Source of the DNA: Bacteroidaceae bacterium
Lineage (GTDB): Bacteria; Bacteroidota; Bacteroidia; Bacteroidales; Bacteroidaceae
DNA length: 64,000 nucleotides
Direction: 5' to 3'
Assembly: GCA_016280855.1 (NCBI GenBank)
Contig: JAEEHP010000073.1
Span: 1-64,000, forward strand
Position numbers and translations under genes: made by a program. Under the pieces are notes generated by a model. That model was not told where the DNA came from. It ran no database searches and saw nothing but the letters and a program-made list of their open reading frames with translations. Positions 61,022 to 64,000 of this stretch are shown piece by piece (positions within the stretch are counted from its first letter, which is position 1; each line of letters begins with the position of its first letter).

Positions 61022-61052
61022 CCCCCGCAATCAAAAATAATCACACCCTCCA

Positions 61053-62285
61053 ATGAAGTCAACCAAAGTATTCGCCCTACTCTTTTTCCTATATATATCA
61101 TGCAATCAGGCCGTAGCCCAATCCCGCCTCCTCGGCGCCGACCTCTCGATGCTTCCGGCCTACGAACAAGCCGGCGTGCCTTTCAAGGATGCTTCAGGTG
61201 TTACGCAGGCCGACCCGCTCCTCTTCTTCCGCGACGAGGGCGGCATACGTTGTGTCCGCGTGCGCCTCTTCGTGAACCCTACGGGCGAGACCGGTGTCAT
61301 CCAGAGTATCGACTACGTCAAAAGTTTCGGTGCCCGCATCAAGCAAGCAGGCATGAAGCTGATGCTCGACTTCCACTACAGCGACACATGGGCTGACCCA
61401 AATCAGCAAAAGCTGCCCGCTGGCTGGCCCACAGCCGTGGCTGCACTCACGGCGAAGCTTCACGACTACACCGCCGAGAGCCTGGCAGCCCTCAATGCCG
61501 CCGGCGCCACGCCCGACTACATTCAATTGGGCAATGAGATCAGCTACGGGATGTGCGGCCTCAAAGTCTATACCAACAACGCTCAGGGTTGGGACACGTT
61601 CCGCAACTATCTCAATGCCGCCGCCCGTGCCTGCCGCGAGAAGTGCCCGCAGGCCAAACTCATCATCCACACCGAACGCGCCGGACAGTGGTCCGTAGGC
61701 AAGGCCATCTACCAGCGCCTCGCCACCGTCGATTACGACATCATCGGCCTTTCCTATTACCCCATCTGGCACAACAGCCTCAACGTGCTCTCTGCCACGC
61801 TCAACGACTGTGCCACCTCCTTCCCCGATAAAGAAGTCATGATTGTCGAGACGGCCTACAACAACGCCTGGTATCCGTCCGATGCCACCTACAACTTCTC
61901 CTCCACCTATCCCGCCACGCCTGCTGGCCAGCAGAAATTCGTCGAGGCACTCATCGCCGAACTCCTGCGCCACGACAACGTCACAGGGCTCTTCTATTGG
62001 TTCCCCGAAGAGAATCCTTACGAGAACCGTCTCTACGAGCCTTGGGTCAACCGCGGACTCTTCAACAACGGCTATGGCGACGAATGGCCCCGCGGCCACT
62101 GCGCCCTGCCCGCCTTCTACAGTCTCAAGAAATTCACCGCCGGGCAACCCGACGCCATCGACGTCATCGCTAACGACAAATCCGCAAACAAACCATCAGT
62201 TCCTTCCTACAGCCTCAGTGGCCGTCGTATCACCGCCGGCTACCGCGGCATCACCGTCACACAAGGCAAGAAATACATAAAATAA
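61053..62285 (+). CDS. GH53 endo-beta-1,4-galactanase with sorting-type tail
   Basis: 410 aa, signal MKSTKVFALLFFLYISCNQAVAQ. GH53 enzymes cut beta-1,4-galactan/arabinogalactan type I. Motifs: GADLSMLPAYEQAG at the start of the barrel, LDFHYSDTWADPNQQKLPAGW, acid/base E162 in LGNEIS and nucleophile E266 in IVETAYN. The C-terminus SLSGRRITAGYRGITVTQGKKYIK is a variant of the sorting tail. Its own promoter; the next gene starts 6 bp downstream. No SusCD pair beside it. Confidence 0.92.
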   Translation: MKSTKVFALLFFLYISCNQAVAQSRLLGADLSMLPAYEQAGVPFKDASGVTQADPLLFFRDEGGIRCVRVRLFVNPTGETGVIQSIDYVKSFGARIKQAGMKLMLDFHYSDTWADPNQQKLPAGWPTAVAALTAKLHDYTAESLAALNAAGATPDYIQLGNEISYGMCGLKVYTNNAQGWDTFRNYLNAAARACREKCPQAKLIIHTERAGQWSVGKAIYQRLATVDYDIIGLSYYPIWHNSLNVLSATLNDCATSFPDKEVMIVETAYNNAWYPSDATYNFSSTYPATPAGQQKFVEALIAELLRHDNVTGLFYWFPEENPYENRLYEPWVNRGLFNNGYGDEWPRGHCALPAFYSLKKFTAGQPDAIDVIANDKSANKPSVPSYSLSGRRITAGYRGITVTQGKKYIK

Positions 62286-62291
62286 GGCACG

Positions 62292-63539
62292 ATGAATACA
62301 CTATTCGAAGAGGCTCATATCGGGCCACTCACACTCCGCAACCGCTCCATCCGCAGCGCCGCCTTCGAGAGCATGTGCCCCGGACACGTTCCGTCGCAGC
62401 AGCTCTACGACTACCACACCAGCGTCGCCCGTGGAGGCATCGGCATGACTACCATCGCCTACGCCGCCGTCACCGAGAGCGGCCTCAGCTTCGATCGCCA
62501 GCTGGTCATGCGCCCTGAGATCGTCCCCGGCCTGCGCCATCTCACCGACGGCATACACGCCGAAGGTGCTGCCGCAGGCATCCAGCTCGGCCATTGCGGC
62601 AACATGAGCCATCGCGAGATATGCGGTTGCACACCCGTAGGCGCTTCCACGGGCTTTAACCTCTACTCCCCTACCCTCGTCCGCGGCCTGCGCGCCGACG
62701 AACTGCCCGCGTTGGCCAAGTGCTTCAGACGCGCCACACGGCTGGCCATGGAAGCCGGCTTCGACAGTGTGGAGATCCACTGCGGTCACGGCTACCTCAT
62801 CGACCAGTTTCTCAACCCCTTCTTCAACCACCGCCGCGACGAGTACGGCGGCTCATTGGACAACCGTATGCGGTTCATGGAGATGTGCGTCAACGAAGCC
62901 CTCGAAGCGGCACAGGGCAAAATCGCCGTCATCTGTAAGATGAACATGCGCGACGGACTGAAGAACGGCGTCTCGCTCGAAGACCACAGCATCCCCGTAG
63001 CACGTCGCCTACAGCAACTCGGCGTCGATGGGCTGGTGCTCAGCGGAGGACTCGTCAGCGCCACGCCGATGTACGTCATGCGCGGCGAACTGCCCCTCAC
63101 CACCATGACCCATTACATGGACAAGTGGTGGCTCAAATACGGCATACGTGCCGGACAGCCCATCGTCAAGCACGTCATGACCAAGCCCTTCCCCTATCAC
63201 GAAGCCTTCTTCCTCGACGACGCCCTCAAGTTCCGTGCAGCCCTGCCCGACATGACCCTCATCTACGTCGGCGGACTCGTCGCGGGCGACAAAATCAGCG
63301 AAGTGCTCGCCCACGGCTTCGAGGCCGTCCAGATGGCACGATCCGTCCTCCGCGAACCCGACTTCGTCAACAAGCTCAAAGCCGACCCACACTACCGCAG
63401 CCAGTGCCGCCACTCCAACTACTGCATCGGACGTATGTACACCCTCGACATGCGGTGCCATCAGTGCATGAACGGCGAGCCGCTGCCCAACAGCATCATC
63501 AAAGAAATCGAACGAATAGAGCGTGAACAAAATGCATAA
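62292..63539 (+). CDS. Old-yellow-enzyme family NADH:flavin oxidoreductase
   Basis: 415 aa FMN TIM-barrel protein. Typical segments: IGPLTLRNRSIRSAAFES at the N-terminus, GIQLGHCGNMS, FDSVEIHCGHGYLIDQFLNP followed by RRDEYGGSLDNRMRF, and FEAVQMARSVLREPDFV. A cysteine-rich end (CRHSNYCIGRMYTLDMRCHQC) recalls the Fe-S region of the longer 2,4-dienoyl-CoA reductase type, but the C-terminal flavin/NAD domains of that type are absent. Cytoplasmic; reduces an activated alkene or similar, substrate unknown. Sits between GH53 and the SDR, overlapping the latter. Confidence 0.88.
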   Translation: MNTLFEEAHIGPLTLRNRSIRSAAFESMCPGHVPSQQLYDYHTSVARGGIGMTTIAYAAVTESGLSFDRQLVMRPEIVPGLRHLTDGIHAEGAAAGIQLGHCGNMSHREICGCTPVGASTGFNLYSPTLVRGLRADELPALAKCFRRATRLAMEAGFDSVEIHCGHGYLIDQFLNPFFNHRRDEYGGSLDNRMRFMEMCVNEALEAAQGKIAVICKMNMRDGLKNGVSLEDHSIPVARRLQQLGVDGLVLSGGLVSATPMYVMRGELPLTTMTHYMDKWWLKYGIRAGQPIVKHVMTKPFPYHEAFFLDDALKFRAALPDMTLIYVGGLVAGDKISEVLAHGFEAVQMARSVLREPDFVNKLKADPHYRSQCRHSNYCIGRMYTLDMRCHQCMNGEPLPNSIIKEIERIEREQNA

Positions 63540-64000
63540 AAGATTAGCTATCGTCACTGGTGCCGACACCGGCATGGGACTCGAAGAAACACGTGCCGTG
63601 GCCGAAGCCGGCTTCCACGTCATCATGGCTTGCTTCTGCCCCGTCAAAGCCGCCCCCGTCTGCCAACGGCTCATCGCCGAGACCGGCAACCCCGACATCG
63701 AAGTCATCGGCCTCGACCTCGCCAACCTCTCATCCGTACGTGTCTTCGCCGACGAGATCAAAGCGCGCTTTGCCTCCCTCACCCTCCTCATGAACAACGC
63801 CGGCACCATCGAAACCGGATTCCACACCACCGTAGATGGGCTGGAGCGTACCGTCAGCGTCAACTATGTCGGCCCCTACCTCCTCACCCGTCTGCTCCTG
63901 CCCCTCATGAGCCGCGGCTCACGCATCGTGAACATGTCCTCGCTCGTCTTCCCATGGGGCAGTCTCGACTTCCCCGATTTCTTCGAACGAGGGCGCAAAG
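63532..64000 (+). CDS. Short-chain dehydrogenase/reductase, truncated by window end
   Basis: About 156 residues visible, running off the window (absent from the track for lack of a stop). ATG at 63532 overlaps the end of the preceding gene by 8 bp. Rossmann motif IVTGADTGMGLEET (TGxxxGxG), NNAGTIETGF, VSVNYVGPYLLTRLLLPLM and MSSLVFPWG fit the SDR family; the catalytic YxxxK lies beyond the window. Likely NAD(P)-dependent oxidoreductase working with the OYE neighbour. Confidence 0.85.
   Translation, partial: MHKRLAIVTGADTGMGLEETRAVAEAGFHVIMACFCPVKAAPVCQRLIAETGNPDIEVIGLDLANLSSVRVFADEIKARFASLTLLMNNAGTIETGFHTTVDGLERTVSVNYVGPYLLTRLLLPLMSRGSRIVNMSSLVFPWGSLDFPDFFERGRK

Overview
The window looks like a chromosomal segment of a saccharolytic Bacteroidales species of the Prevotella/Paraprevotella type. 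The reasons are SusC/SusD-type outer-membrane genes, TAnnTTTG promoter elements without clear Shine-Dalgarno sequences, lipoprotein signal peptides, Bacteroidales-only families (GH97, DUF4859-like, DUF6055-like, DUF6057-like), and a recurrent short C-terminal tail (FDLSGRRVN...GVYIINGKKVxVK) resembling type IX secretion sorting tails. Coding GC is fairly high by eye. No tRNA, rRNA, CRISPR array, phage or intact insertion sequence was seen. The taxon is an inference.

Layout. (1) 1-2.8 kb: alaS, carrying an in-frame palindromic insertion. (2) 2.9-9.7 kb: two monocistronic secreted proteins with sorting tails, one of unknown function (1179 aa) and one M60-like metallopeptidase. (3) 9.8-13.2 kb: a membrane protein (DUF6057-like) and a lipoprotein with a PD40/TolB-like region and a CxxCH motif; both are invaded in frame by repeats. 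(4) 13.3-17.9 kb: GH127 beta-L-arabinofuranosidase, a 131-aa tail protein and a DUF6055-like HExxH protein. (5) 18-20.5 kb: a secreted protein of DUF4859-like repeats. (6) 20.5-21.2 kb: a long non-coding region with palindromes and tandem repeats. (7) 21.2-43.8 kb: a membrane-anchored periplasmic sensor with an AraC-type HTH, a 64-aa membrane/coiled-coil protein, two tandem giant surface proteins (3156 and 3181 aa), a 341-aa protein reusing their terminal module, and a 57-aa peptide. (8) 43.9-61 kb: a divergent starch-utilisation (Sus) locus. On the minus strand it runs lacI-type regulator, MFS transporter, malQ (GH77), susB (GH97); on the plus strand susC, susD, susE-like, susF-like, susG-like GH13 amylase. 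A perfect LacI-type palindrome lies between the two arms. (9) 61-64 kb: GH53 endo-galactanase, an old-yellow-enzyme family oxidoreductase and a truncated SDR.

How the genes work together. The Sus arm should bind starch at the surface (SusD/E/F), cut it (GH13), import oligosaccharides (SusC), trim them in the periplasm (GH97), carry maltose or glucose inward (MFS) and disproportionate maltodextrins in the cytoplasm (MalQ), probably under the LacI-type regulator. GH127 and GH53 point to arabinan/arabinogalactan side chains. The M60-like protein, and perhaps the DUF6055-like protein, suggest attack on glycoproteins.

The most unusual material is of two kinds. First, several families of short repeats have entered reading frames without breaking them: a hairpin/G-quadruplex-capable element of about 43 bp, a heptanucleotide satellite and purine-rich tracts. 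They sit mostly at signal peptides, linkers or just before sorting tails. Second, the roughly 20-kb giant-protein operon and its adjacent membrane sensor form a plausible surface system whose function I cannot name.
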